Origin: Pseudodesulfovibrio sp. JC047
Lineage (GTDB): Bacteria > Desulfobacterota > Desulfovibrionia > Desulfovibrionales > Desulfovibrionaceae
Direction: 5' to 3'
NCBI RefSeq assembly: GCF_010468615.1
Contig: NZ_WUEH01000011.1
Coordinates: 1 to 64,000 of the forward strand
Length of the DNA stretch: 64,000 bases
The notes below the pieces were generated by a model. The model saw only the letters and a list, made by a program, of their open reading frames with translations, made no database searches and was not told the origin of the DNA. Each line of letters begins with the position of its first letter. The stretch's first letter is position 1. Shown one piece after another: positions 23,998 through 32,109 of the stretch. The translations under genes were made by a program, and so were the position numbers.

Positions 23998-25062
23998 CTA
24001 TTCCTGTGTTGATCGATAGGTTTTCTTGTCCCGTTGGAGTTGATATTTCCTGACCGCTGCATTGTGTTCCGACAGGGTCTTGCTGAAGTGGTGCGACCCG
24101 TTCCCTTTGGCCACGAAGTAGAGATAGTCATGGTCTTCAGGTTGCGTCGCGGCCAAAAGTGCGTCGAGTCCCGGGGAACAGATCGGTCCCGGAGGAAGTC
24201 CGCGGATGACGTAGGTGTTGTACGGATTGGTCCTGTCCCGAATGTGGCTTCGCCGGATATTGCCGTCAAAGTCGGGTCCCAGGCCGTAGATGATGGTCGG
24301 GTCCGCCTGGATGAGCATCCGCTTTTTGAGACGGTTATGGAAAACTCCGGAAATTCGCCGCCGTTCCGAGATGTTGCCTGTTTCCTTTTCGATCAGTGAT
24401 GCAAGGGTGACGATGGTGTTCATCTCCGCGAATTTTGGCAGCCCGTCAGGCCAGACCTTGGCCGCATTCCTGAAGAATTCCTTGAGCATGATTTCAACCA
24501 TGTATCGAGACTGATCGCCCTTTGGCGGCGTGAGCAGATAGGTCTCGGGGAAAAGATACCCCTCGGCATTGGGAGCCTGAATGCCGTATTTGCGCAGCAG
24601 GTCGGGATCGGCCACGGCCTTGGCGAAGTTGTCCACCGTGCCGAGTTTGGCCGCTTCGATCTTTTCGGCAGTCTGCCACCATGTCAGGCCTTCCCGGATG
24701 GATGCCTTTTTCATGATTCCGGCAGAGGTGCTGAGTTCATGGAGAATCCGTTCCGGGGTCCAGCCCGTGGACAGCTTGAATTTTCCCGCCCGAAGCGAGG
24801 CGGTCTTTCCGTTTCTGCGGGCCAATTCGAGAAAACGGCGGGTATCGGTAATCAGCCCTTTTTCTTTGAGATTGGCGGAAATTGTCGTGAAAATCTGGCC
24901 GGGTTCGACGCGAAACAGGATGTCGCGTCCCGGGGATTCCGGTGGGACGGTCAGGAATTGGTTTTCCTGCCACGCCGAGTGTCCAAAGTACCTCCCAGCA
25001 CCAAGCACTGCCAGGATGAGGACGCACAGGAGCGTTGTTATGATTGTCCGCTTTCGAACCAT
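23998..25062 (-). CDS. mltG: Endolytic murein transglycosylase MltG
   Basis: A 354-residue inner-membrane enzyme that cuts new glycan strands and so limits their length. One N-terminal membrane helix (TIITTLLCVLILAVLGAGRYF) is followed by a LysM-like periplasmic part (ILFRVEPGQIFTTISANLKEKG) and the YceG catalytic domain: EGYLFPETYLLTPP, the catalytic Glu in ASLIEKETG, and RSHIRDRTNPYNTYVIRGLPPGPI. Its start overlaps the end of ruvX by 25 bases, so the pair is coupled. In many bacteria mltG clusters with other housekeeping genes; pairing with ruvX is not rare. Confidence 0.95.
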   Translation of the reverse strand: MVRKRTIITTLLCVLILAVLGAGRYFGHSAWQENQFLTVPPESPGRDILFRVEPGQIFTTISANLKEKGLITDTRRFLELARRNGKTASLRAGKFKLSTGWTPERILHELSTSAGIMKKASIREGLTWWQTAEKIEAAKLGTVDNFAKAVADPDLLRKYGIQAPNAEGYLFPETYLLTPPKGDQSRYMVEIMLKEFFRNAAKVWPDGLPKFAEMNTIVTLASLIEKETGNISERRRISGVFHNRLKKRMLIQADPTIIYGLGPDFDGNIRRSHIRDRTNPYNTYVIRGLPPGPICSPGLDALLAATQPEDHDYLYFVAKGNGSHHFSKTLSEHNAAVRKYQLQRDKKTYRSTQE

Positions 25063-25451
25063 GAGCGTAGTATGATGACGGCTGCCTGGCTATCCAGGGC
25101 CATCTTTCGTTTTTTGCCGCGCAGGCCTGCGGCGTTGAGTTCTTCTTCTGCTTCCGCCGAGCTCAGCCGTTCATCCATCAGATGAATGGGCTGTTCAATC
25201 CGTCGTCCAAGGCTTGCGGCAAAATTTCTGGCCTGGCGCGTTGTCAGGGTGTCCTCGCCGTTTAATGCCAGCGGTAGGCCGACCACAACAACGTCAATTG
25301 CTTCATTTTGTATGATTTCGAGCAGTTCGTCAAAAAGGGCATTGCGCGACGTGCGGACAATGGTTTTCAAAGGCGAGACCAGTGTGCCGGTTCTGTCGGA
25401 CACAGACAGTCCCACCCGTTTCAGACCGAAATCGATGCCGAGCGCGCGCAT
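25038..25451 (-). CDS. ruvX: RuvX/YqgF-type RNase H-fold nuclease (16S rRNA processing)
   Basis: A 137-residue protein of exactly the YqgF/RuvX length, with the family's start GIDFGLKRVGLSVSDRTG, the VVVGLPLALNGEDT segment, and the DERLSSAEAEE and LDSQAAVIILRSWF acidic motifs that build the RNase H-like site. It acts as a resolvase-like nuclease in maturation of the 16S rRNA 5' end. The frame is open for 100 codons upstream, but family length and the ATG at 25451 fix the start. Its own ribosome site is weak, and a 21-codon leader frame ends one base before it. Confidence 0.92.
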   Translation of the reverse strand: MRALGIDFGLKRVGLSVSDRTGTLVSPLKTIVRTSRNALFDELLEIIQNEAIDVVVVGLPLALNGEDTLTTRQARNFAASLGRRIEQPIHLMDERLSSAEAEEELNAAGLRGKKRKMALDSQAAVIILRSWFESGQS

Positions 25452-25452
25452 G

Positions 25453-25518
25453 TCAGTCTGCCTGTTTTGTTTGTGAAAGGATGGTATGAATGTCAGTGCC
25501 TCGTGTGTCCGTTTGCAT
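25453..25518 (-). CDS. Possible leader peptide of ruvX (21 aa)
   Basis: An ATG with GGAG five bases upstream opens a 21-codon frame (starting MQTDTRGTDI) that stops at TGA, one base before the ruvX ATG. Ribosomes ending there could restart on ruvX, which has a poor site of its own. It could also be chance. There is no similarity I can name. Confidence 0.3.
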   Translation of the reverse strand: MQTDTRGTDIHTILSQTKQAD

Positions 25519-25650
25519 GGTTTCTCCGTTGAAAAGTCCGCCTCAACAAAGCATTTGAGCGGATTCTGGTCAATTGAAAATTTCGGGAATTTTTGGCTGT
25601 CCCCGTGCGAAAGGTGCGAGAACGAGACGGTATTATGCCAAGGACAGCGA

Positions 25651-25690
25651 TGAAAAAGGCCCCGAAACAGCGTGGTTTCGGAGCCTTTTG
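25651..25690 (-). terminator. Terminator after the FAD/Fe-S oxidase gene
   Basis: On the minus strand, AAAGGCTCCGAAAC pairs with GTTTCGGGGCCTTTTT around a six-base loop and ends in five Ts. It begins 36 bases past the stop codon. Confidence 0.85.
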
Positions 25691-25725
25691 AAGTCGTATT
25701 GTTGCTATCGCGACGTCGGCGGCGT

Positions 25726-28700
25726 TTAGTTTTGCGCGCCTTTGCGTTCAACTTTTTCGAGCAATTCGTCGAGTTCCTTTTTCCATCGTTTGCCTCCCAC
25801 GGCTTCGGCCAGATACTCCACGGCGTGGAGAACTCGGTTAGGCCGTTTCATCTGGAGCATGGAGCGTTTTATGCCGATCTTGCATGAGGGGCAGCCGACC
25901 ACGATGGGTTTGTTACGGTCATGGCCAAGGTCGTTGGTGAGCTGATCCTGTTTGCGTTCCCGCAGCCGGTTGTAGATGCCGGGGGAGGTCAGGGCACCAA
26001 GACCCGATTCACCACAGCAGCCCGGAGAGAGTGTCACATCCGCGCCGGTCAAGTCGCCCAGAGCCTTCCGGTACATGTCCGGGGCCTTGATCTTGGGTGT
26101 ATCGACCCATTCGGCGTGACAGGCTGCGTGGTAGACGATGGATTCGGACTGACGGATGGACGGCAGCCGTTCCATGAGAAACTGGACCACATCCATCTGT
26201 TTGAGCGGTTCTTCCATCTCGCCGGTGAAATCGTATCCTTCCAGAGATTCGCGACAGGTGCCACATGCCGTGAGCAGGGTCGTGGCCTTGAGACCCGCCT
26301 TGCCGGTCTTGACGAACAAGTCGAGGAATTCCTGGATGTTTCGATGTCGGTTGGTCTTGTATGCCTCTTCGCATCCCGAAGCGAGCAGCGGATAGCCGCA
26401 ACACATGTGATGATCGGGCAGGACCACGTTTACCCCGGATTTGAGGAGCAAATAGACCGACGCCATGCCGATGGAATGGGAAAAGAGCGATCCGCCGCAT
26501 CCCGGGAAATACAGGACGGTGTTGTCACTCTCGGCTCTGGGATTTTTGAGAACCGAGCCTTTGTCCAGTTCCAATGTTTCGGACAGGTTTTTGAAATCGA
26601 TATGCGGACTGCGGCTCGTGATGATCGGTGATTCGATCCGGGAGAGCCAGCGTCCGGGGATCATTCCAAGGGTCTTGTCCTGCACGGACTGGCCGATGGA
26701 CAGGAATTTGGCCACGACCGGCAGGTTGGCCGCCGGGTTTTTGGCCACGTTCCGCAGGACGATCTGTTTGAACTGATGGCCGGATTTGCCCTTTGAATCA
26801 AGGAAGGACCGCATAGACAAAGCCGCGCCAGCCGAGTCGATCTTGACGGGACAGGCTGCCTGGCATTTGCCGCAGGCCGTGCAGTGATCCATGAGATTGC
26901 GTAGTTCGGCCATGAGTGTGGGAGCTGGTTCGCCGGTCTGGACCTGCGAATAGTAAATGCCCTCGATGAGCGCGCCGAGGCTGATATTCTTGTTGCGCGG
27001 GTGGAACAGCAGTCCCTTGGCCGGGAGATACATGGGACAGACCTGTTTGCATTTGCCGCAGCGGGTACAGGTCTGGATGTTTTTCAACAATCCCATCAAG
27101 GCTTCCTTGTCCTTGAGTGCCGTGGCGTCTAGGTCCTTGATCAGCCGGTTGAATGAGAAGGTGAACGGCACACTCGGCAGTTCCCGCGCAGTGAGTTTGC
27201 CGGGATTGAGAATGGCGTTCGGGTCCACATCTTTTTTGTAGTCGGCCAGTGCCGTGATCTTTTCCTGACTCAGGAAAGCGATCTTGGTGATGCCGATACC
27301 GTGTTCGCCAGAGACCTGACCGCCCATCTCCAAAACCTTGCTCATGACCGTGTTTGCGGCTTCGTGGGCCGAGGCGAGCATTTCCGGGTCATTGGAGTTG
27401 ACCGGCAGGTTGACGTGACAGTTGCCATCACCCGCGTGCATGTGGTTGGCGATGACGATGCGCCGGAGCTGCATGTCTTGCCACATGGCCTTGATTTCAC
27501 GATCCAGCCGGGGGTAGGAGTCCCGCAATTTGAGGAACAGATACCGGCATTGGGCTTCCTGCTCGGTGTCGGAGAAATCATTGGACGTCACCGTGCCGCT
27601 CAGGATGTCGTCGATGCGCCCAAAGGCTTCCCGGATATCCGGGTCGTCGTCATTCACGCCATTCATGGCCCGCACTTTTTCCAGTGTCGTGCGATAGATT
27701 TTTGCCAGATAGATGAGGTTGAGGTCTTCCAGAAATTCGGAAAAGTCGGGAATGACATCCGTTGGAATAACGATGTCCTCATTGATTTTGAATCCGGACG
27801 TGCGTTTGGAAATGGCCGACAATTTGTGCCGGTCTTCCCAGAACAGTTCGGCTTCCTTGTCGTCACGGGCCGCAAAAATATCCACGCCGTCAAAGGGCTG
27901 GACAATGGCCAACACGTTTTGACAGGCAGTATCCAGTGCTTCCTTGTCATCGGAATCGAGCTGAAGGATGAGCACGGAAATGGGGTTGCCTTCATACTGG
28001 GTGGATTTGGTTTGGTAGTCGATGGCCTGGACATACTTGGGACCAAATTCTTCCAGCGCGGATATTTTGACCAGATCGCCTTCTTCTCGAATGGAGTTGC
28101 GCAGGGCGACCACATCCTTGATGACGAGCATGGCGTTGCGCATGGAGCGACCGAAAAACTCCAGACAGAGCACCCGCGAATGTTTCAGCACCGGGTAACA
28201 GACAAACTGGGCCACGGTGATGATACCGTCCGTGCCTTCCTTCTGCACGCCGGGCAGGCCGCCCAAGTACTTGTTGGAGACATCTTTGCCCAGTCCCTTG
28301 CCGCGAATTTCGCTGCTGTCGAGCGTCACGGTATCGATCTGGTGTCCGCTGTCGTCGAAAATTTCGAATGTCGCGGTTTCACCTTCATAAATCTTGTGCC
28401 GGGGATGGTCCTTGCGGCGAACTTCGATCAGCGAGCCGTCGGGTCTGACGATGCGATAGCTGAGGATGTTGTCGATGGTGGTGCCGTATTCAAAGGCAAA
28501 CGGGCCACCCGCGTTTTCAGCAACGTTGCCGCCCAGGGATGAACCGGCCTTGGACGCCGGGTCCACGGTGAACAGCAAGTCCTTGTCCGCAGCGGCCTTG
28601 ATGGCGTTCAGGGTGATGACGCCGGATTCGACCTTCATGGTCTGGTTGTCCGTGTCGATGTCCAGAATCTTCTTGAATCGGGACAGGGACAGAATCACGC

Positions 28701-29253
28701 AGCGGGCTTCGGCGGGAATGGCTCCGCCGGTCAGGCCAGTGCCGCCACCACGCGGGATGATGCCAAACTGCATTTCATTGGCGAGTCTGACGATACCCTG
28801 AATCTGTTCCTCGGTTTCCGGGAACAGAACGAGCATGGGCAGTTCCATCCGAAGGTCGGTGGCATCGGTCGCTGATTCCACGCGGGAATGGGCGTTGCTC
28901 CCGATCGTCTCTTCGGGCATGAACTGTTTCAGGCGTTTGATGATTTGATTGCGGAACGCGATTTCCCGGTCATACCGTTCCCAGAAAAGTTCGATTCCTT
29001 TTGCCAGAATCGTACTGAATTCTTTATCCAGAGACGGTTTGGACATATTCAATCGGCGGATGACCGATTTTTTGACCAATGCCGCGTCAATGAACGGGTT
29101 GTAGCGTACCAAAAATAATTCAGCGGCCAGGTTGGCGGCGAGTTTCTTAACATCCTCGGGCCAGTGCGCGTATTGCTCCATTTCTATGACGCCAAGGGCG
29201 CGCGAGATGAGCTGGTCGTCTGAAATCGAAATATGTGGTCCAAGCTGAGCCAT
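25726..29253 (-). CDS. FAD-linked oxidase / Fe-S protein (D-lactate or glycolate dehydrogenase type)
   Basis: An 1175-residue fusion of the two parts of a 2-hydroxyacid dehydrogenase. After about 130 extra N-terminal residues is a PCMH-type FAD domain (about 135-365, with IIPRGGGTGLTGGAIP and GSSLGGNVAENAGG), followed by the FAD-oxidase C-terminal domain with the HMHAGDGNCHVN metal motif. Two [4Fe-4S] motifs follow: CTRCGKCKQVCP (about 727) and CTACGKCQAACP (about 785). Two CCG-type domains end the protein (CCGYPLLASGC about 950, GCCGESGLGAL about 1080). Such enzymes pass electrons from lactate or similar acids to the membrane quinone pool, which is central to Desulfovibrio energy metabolism. 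The substrate is inferred, not shown. It is transcribed alone. Confidence 0.88.
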   Translation of the reverse strand: MAQLGPHISISDDQLISRALGVIEMEQYAHWPEDVKKLAANLAAELFLVRYNPFIDAALVKKSVIRRLNMSKPSLDKEFSTILAKGIELFWERYDREIAFRNQIIKRLKQFMPEETIGSNAHSRVESATDATDLRMELPMLVLFPETEEQIQGIVRLANEMQFGIIPRGGGTGLTGGAIPAEARCVILSLSRFKKILDIDTDNQTMKVESGVITLNAIKAAADKDLLFTVDPASKAGSSLGGNVAENAGGPFAFEYGTTIDNILSYRIVRPDGSLIEVRRKDHPRHKIYEGETATFEIFDDSGHQIDTVTLDSSEIRGKGLGKDVSNKYLGGLPGVQKEGTDGIITVAQFVCYPVLKHSRVLCLEFFGRSMRNAMLVIKDVVALRNSIREEGDLVKISALEEFGPKYVQAIDYQTKSTQYEGNPISVLILQLDSDDKEALDTACQNVLAIVQPFDGVDIFAARDDKEAELFWEDRHKLSAISKRTSGFKINEDIVIPTDVIPDFSEFLEDLNLIYLAKIYRTTLEKVRAMNGVNDDDPDIREAFGRIDDILSGTVTSNDFSDTEQEAQCRYLFLKLRDSYPRLDREIKAMWQDMQLRRIVIANHMHAGDGNCHVNLPVNSNDPEMLASAHEAANTVMSKVLEMGGQVSGEHGIGITKIAFLSQEKITALADYKKDVDPNAILNPGKLTARELPSVPFTFSFNRLIKDLDATALKDKEALMGLLKNIQTCTRCGKCKQVCPMYLPAKGLLFHPRNKNISLGALIEGIYYSQVQTGEPAPTLMAELRNLMDHCTACGKCQAACPVKIDSAGAALSMRSFLDSKGKSGHQFKQIVLRNVAKNPAANLPVVAKFLSIGQSVQDKTLGMIPGRWLSRIESPIITSRSPHIDFKNLSETLELDKGSVLKNPRAESDNTVLYFPGCGGSLFSHSIGMASVYLLLKSGVNVVLPDHHMCCGYPLLASGCEEAYKTNRHRNIQEFLDLFVKTGKAGLKATTLLTACGTCRESLEGYDFTGEMEEPLKQMDVVQFLMERLPSIRQSESIVYHAACHAEWVDTPKIKAPDMYRKALGDLTGADVTLSPGCCGESGLGALTSPGIYNRLRERKQDQLTNDLGHDRNKPIVVGCPSCKIGIKRSMLQMKRPNRVLHAVEYLAEAVGGKRWKKELDELLEKVERKGAQN

Positions 29254-29454
29254 GTCTTATTACTCCATAGAAATTGGTGAAGAGAGAGTAAATAAGCGGT
29301 TTTTTCTTGAATGGCAAGCTGCGAAACTGCGGGAGAATGCGAAAAAACCGCCATGTGCCGTGGTGCGGTTTCTGGACATTGTCCCGGCTCCGGTATACTG
29401 AACGACGACATTTTTTCATCTTTTTTTTCTACAGCTACCGTGTGAGGATACGCC

Positions 29455-30594
29455 ATGAGCCTGTCAAAATTCGCATCACTCAAATTGTTCATTACCGGCC
29501 CGACCTATATTCGGGATGAAGTCAAAGCCGCAGCCGCATTGCCGGAATTCGGGCATCGCGATGCCGAAAACGAATTGCGCTTTGGCCCCATCCGTCGCCA
29601 TCTGCGTACATTGGCCGGCTGTGGTGATGACTACGAGCCAATTCTCGTGCTTGGTTCAGGATCCTCGGCCATGGAAACGTCCATACGTTCTCTGGTTGCT
29701 GACGATGAAATCCTGCTCAACGTTTCCGTGGGGGCCTTTGGCGATCATTATCACGCCATCGCTCTCGCCAACGGCAAGCAATCCACCAATCTCAAGTTCG
29801 AATATGGACGGCCCATTGATCTGGTCGTTTTGGAGCACAAGCTCAAGGAGCTTCGGCCCGACGTGGTCTCTTTCACCCACAACGAGACATCCACCGGGGT
29901 GACCAACGACATGAAGGCCGTCTGTGCGCTGATTCGACAGTACGATGCCATGCCATTGGTTGACGGTGTGTCCATTTTCGGTGGGGCTGACATCGATCTC
30001 TCTCATTCCGGGGCCGCCATGTATGTGACAGCCACCCAGAAATCTCTCGCCCTGCCTGCCGGGTTCGGCATCGGATTCGTTTCTCGCGAAGCCGAAGACA
30101 AGGCCGCGACACTGACCAACAAGGGCCATGCCCACGACATCACGCGGCAGCTTGTCTGTGCCCGCAAGAATCAGACGTTGACCACTCCCAACGGGGCGCT
30201 TGCCAATCAGATGGCCGTTCAGCTTGACTCCATCGTCAACACCGAAGGCATTGAAAACCGGTTTGCCCGGCACATCACAATGCGTGGCATGGTCGAAGAG
30301 TGGGTTGCTACGCTCGATGGATTCGAGATGTTTGCACCAAAAGGATTTCGATCCGTTACCATGTCGTCCGTGGTCTGTCCCGAAGGCGTCACCCAGGCAC
30401 AGCTCAAGGGAACGGTCAAGGAGGCCTTGCGCAGCAAAGGTTATCTCATGGATCCCGGATACAGCAAGCTCAATGCCCAACTCGAAAAACAGGGAATGCG
30501 ACAGATTATTCGTATCGGGCACATGGGTGATATCACCCCGGACATGCTCGCCGAGTATCTCGTCGATCTCGAAGTGGAATTGAAAAAACTCTGA
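29455..30594 (+). CDS. Class V aminotransferase (alanine-glyoxylate/serine-pyruvate type)
   Basis: A 379-residue fold-type I enzyme. The start FITGPTYIRDEV corresponds to the GPGP entry loop of this family, LGSGSSAMETSIRSL binds the phosphate of PLP, DGVSIFGGADIDL holds the ring-binding Asp, and the Schiff-base lysine is in ATQKSLALPAGFG. The IIRIGHMGDITPDMLAEYL end is typical. It moves amino groups among alanine, serine, glyoxylate and pyruvate; which pair is used is not clear. AGGA lies six bases before the ATG. It stands alone, with a terminator and repeat modules downstream. Confidence 0.9.
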   Translation: MSLSKFASLKLFITGPTYIRDEVKAAAALPEFGHRDAENELRFGPIRRHLRTLAGCGDDYEPILVLGSGSSAMETSIRSLVADDEILLNVSVGAFGDHYHAIALANGKQSTNLKFEYGRPIDLVVLEHKLKELRPDVVSFTHNETSTGVTNDMKAVCALIRQYDAMPLVDGVSIFGGADIDLSHSGAAMYVTATQKSLALPAGFGIGFVSREAEDKAATLTNKGHAHDITRQLVCARKNQTLTTPNGALANQMAVQLDSIVNTEGIENRFARHITMRGMVEEWVATLDGFEMFAPKGFRSVTMSSVVCPEGVTQAQLKGTVKEALRSKGYLMDPGYSKLNAQLEKQGMRQIIRIGHMGDITPDMLAEYLVDLEVELKKL

Positions 30595-30616
30595 TTCTGT
30601 TTGCGTTGTTTTCAGC

Positions 30617-30663
30617 CATCCAAAAACGTCCCGATCGCTTTTGCGTTCGGGGCGTTTTCTTGT
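30617..30663 (+). terminator. Terminator after the class V aminotransferase
   Basis: AAAACGTCCCGA pairs with TTCGGGGCGTTTT around GCTTTTGCG, ending in TTTTCTTG. It begins 23 bases past the stop. Confidence 0.8.
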
Positions 30664-30728
30664 TGTTTGTGACGGTTATTTGTCGAGGGGGAGATGTCTC
30701 CGACGGGCCTACCGGCGGTCTCCTTCGG

Positions 30729-30957
30729 AGAGACCAGGACGCTGTCCTGGACCTGCCAAAGGCCGAGGGCCTTTGGAATCCCATGTCGCCTGTCGGCGAG
30801 GGGTGCTCGAATGCGTGCGGTCGGGCCATGGAATGTCCGCGACAAAAAAGCGGGATAGCTTTCTTTTATTGGGAAGCTATCCCGCTTTTTTGTCGCGGAC
30901 GGTTGCCGACGCTGCCTGTCTGGGTGGGCGAGCGCACTGGGAATGATGGCAGCGTGG
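30729..30957. repeat. Intergenic repeat module A, copy 3 (diverged)
   Basis: It matches copies 1 and 2 from GAGACCAGGACG onward, including CCAGGACgctGTCCTGG, the CCAAAGGCC/GGCCTTTGG hairpin and the final CGCTGCC/GGCAGCG stem. The front 40 bases differ. The large palindrome (30836-30900) has changed sequence but stayed paired: the stem is GCGGGATAGCTTTC with GGAAGCTATCCCGC, and the base of the stem is GTCC/GGAC instead of GGCC/GGCC. A-runs and T-runs are kept. Module B follows after about 18 bases, as behind copy 2. Confidence 0.9.
30836..30900. terminator. Bidirectional terminator-like palindrome in module A copy 3
   Basis: Arms of 29 bases with 27 matching, around a short T-rich loop. Six As before and six Ts after the GC-rich core give U-tracts in both directions. 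It lies between the convergent aminotransferase and Pmp3-like genes. Confidence 0.75.
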
Positions 30958-30975
30958 TCTTTGTGTTTTGTTTGT

Positions 30976-31120
30976 AAGAGCCTCTTTGTTGACCACCCCT
31001 TGCGCGAAGCGCACCCAAAAAGTTTAGGAAAAGAGGAGGATAGGGGGTCTGGGGGAAAGGGAGAGAAAGAACCCTTTTCAAAGGGTTTGTCTCTCCCTTT
31101 CCCCCAGTCGCCGAAGGCAT
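30976..31120. repeat. Intergenic repeat module B, copy 2
   Basis: The same 145-base layout as 14944-15088: AAGAGCCTCTTTGTTGAC, the TGCGCGAAGCGCA hairpin, a long stem, and an end of AGTCGCCGAAGGCAT. In the long stem GGGAGAG pairs with CTCTCCC where the other copy has GGGGGAG with CTCCCCC, so a pair changed on both sides. The unit ends four bases before the stop of the Pmp3-like gene on the opposite strand. Confidence 0.9.
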
Positions 31121-31124
31121 TCCC

Positions 31125-31283
31125 TTATTTTCTGGAAAGCAACCAGATAACGTGAACCAGTCCCGGGAAGTAGCCGAGGATGGTCAGCAGGAGGTTGACC
31201 CAGAATTGGAGTCCGAGGCCAACTTTGAGGAAGGCACCGATGGGTGGAATAAGGACCGAGATGATAATACGGATGATTTCCAT
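31125..31283 (-). CDS. Pmp3/YqaE-family small membrane proteolipid
   Basis: A 52-residue membrane peptide that matches the YqaE/Pmp3 family from end to end: the first helix runs ISVLIPPIGAFLKVGLG, and the second QFWVNLLLTILGYFPGLVHVIWL carries the FWVN, LGYFPG and H signature residues. Such proteins are linked to membrane potential and stress from salt or cold, mostly from work in yeast and plants; the bacterial role is little known. GGGAG lies six bases before the ATG. It is downstream of the DUF3298 gene on the same strand. It is too short for many ORF finders. Confidence 0.88.
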   Translation of the reverse strand: MEIIRIIISVLIPPIGAFLKVGLGLQFWVNLLLTILGYFPGLVHVIWLLSRK

Positions 31284-31358
31284 GAGAACTCCCGTGAGAA
31301 AAAAGGTGATGCGATTCTCTCTGTATTAGCTGTTTTTGTGCCTTGGAGCAATCTTTTG

Positions 31359-32099
31359 TCACACAGTCGGGCTGTCTTCGGACAGAGAAGAGTCGAGTTC
31401 AAGCTGTTGGAGAAGCGAGGGAGCGAGGTCTTCGGTGAGCAGGGAATAGGGGATGGTGACGATCTGTTCGCCGTCGGCAAAGGACGCGACTTGATAGGGC
31501 GGGAAGAAAAAGACCAGTCCCTCGGGAGTCAGGATGAAGTGCTTGTAGTTTTCGGGCTTGGGAGCGGTTCCGGCAAGAATGGTCGGCTGATTTTCCGGGC
31601 CGAGTGAGCTGATGAGCGTGGCCTGACAGAGCTTCGCGATATTGGGCAGCGCGGATTCGGGATCGGTGAAAAGATCGTTCAATGTGAGCTGATGGCCGTC
31701 CACCAGATCGAAAATCCAGGTTTTTGGCCAATGGTTGGCGTGGGCACCGCCGGTGTACACACTGATATCGAGCTTGACCGAGGTGAATCGACGTGAGGCG
31801 GCGGGCCAGACACTGGAGTCCATGGCGAGTTCATATTTGTGGGGAAAGATGGACAGATCGTGCCCCGGATCGATCTTTTTGAAATCGAAAAGACGGTTTG
31901 CCACCCAGTCGCGAATGACGGCGTTGGCGTTGGGAGCGCAGAGCACGGGATAGGTGGCATCAACGACAAAACCGGCAGTTTCTTCGGCAATGTGAATTTT
32001 AGAGAGAACCTGCGGAGCGCATGGGGATTCGGCACAAAGTTGTGCCGGCCAGAAGAGCAGAAGGGCGACCGTGATTGAGACGAGCCGGATGGCGTTCAT
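31359..32099 (-). CDS. Exported DUF3298/RsiV-like domain protein
   Basis: A 246-residue protein with a signal peptide (residues 1-23, MNAIRLVSITVALLLFWPAQ then Cys-Ala-Glu) and a DUF4163/DUF3298 pair like that of RsiV and PdaC. The typical TGGAHANHW motif and the FFPPYQVASFADGEQIVTIPYS end can be seen. Cys at the end of the signal core (LCAES) could allow lipidation, but the lipobox is poor. RsiV-type domains bind lysozyme in Firmicutes; no such role can be assumed here, and the domain also occurs in plain periplasmic proteins. AAGGAG precedes the ATG closely, and hypF ends ten bases upstream, so they are likely co-transcribed. Confidence 0.8.
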   Translation of the reverse strand: MNAIRLVSITVALLLFWPAQLCAESPCAPQVLSKIHIAEETAGFVVDATYPVLCAPNANAVIRDWVANRLFDFKKIDPGHDLSIFPHKYELAMDSSVWPAASRRFTSVKLDISVYTGGAHANHWPKTWIFDLVDGHQLTLNDLFTDPESALPNIAKLCQATLISSLGPENQPTILAGTAPKPENYKHFILTPEGLVFFFPPYQVASFADGEQIVTIPYSLLTEDLAPSLLQQLELDSSLSEDSPTV

Positions 32100-32109
32100 G
32101 GTATCTCCT

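Noticed and set aside
27301-28542. A 413-codon plus-strand frame inside the FAD/Fe-S oxidase gene
   Set aside because: Antisense shadow with no start signal and low-complexity His/Gly/Asp content; the opposite strand has unmistakable FAD and Fe-S motifs.
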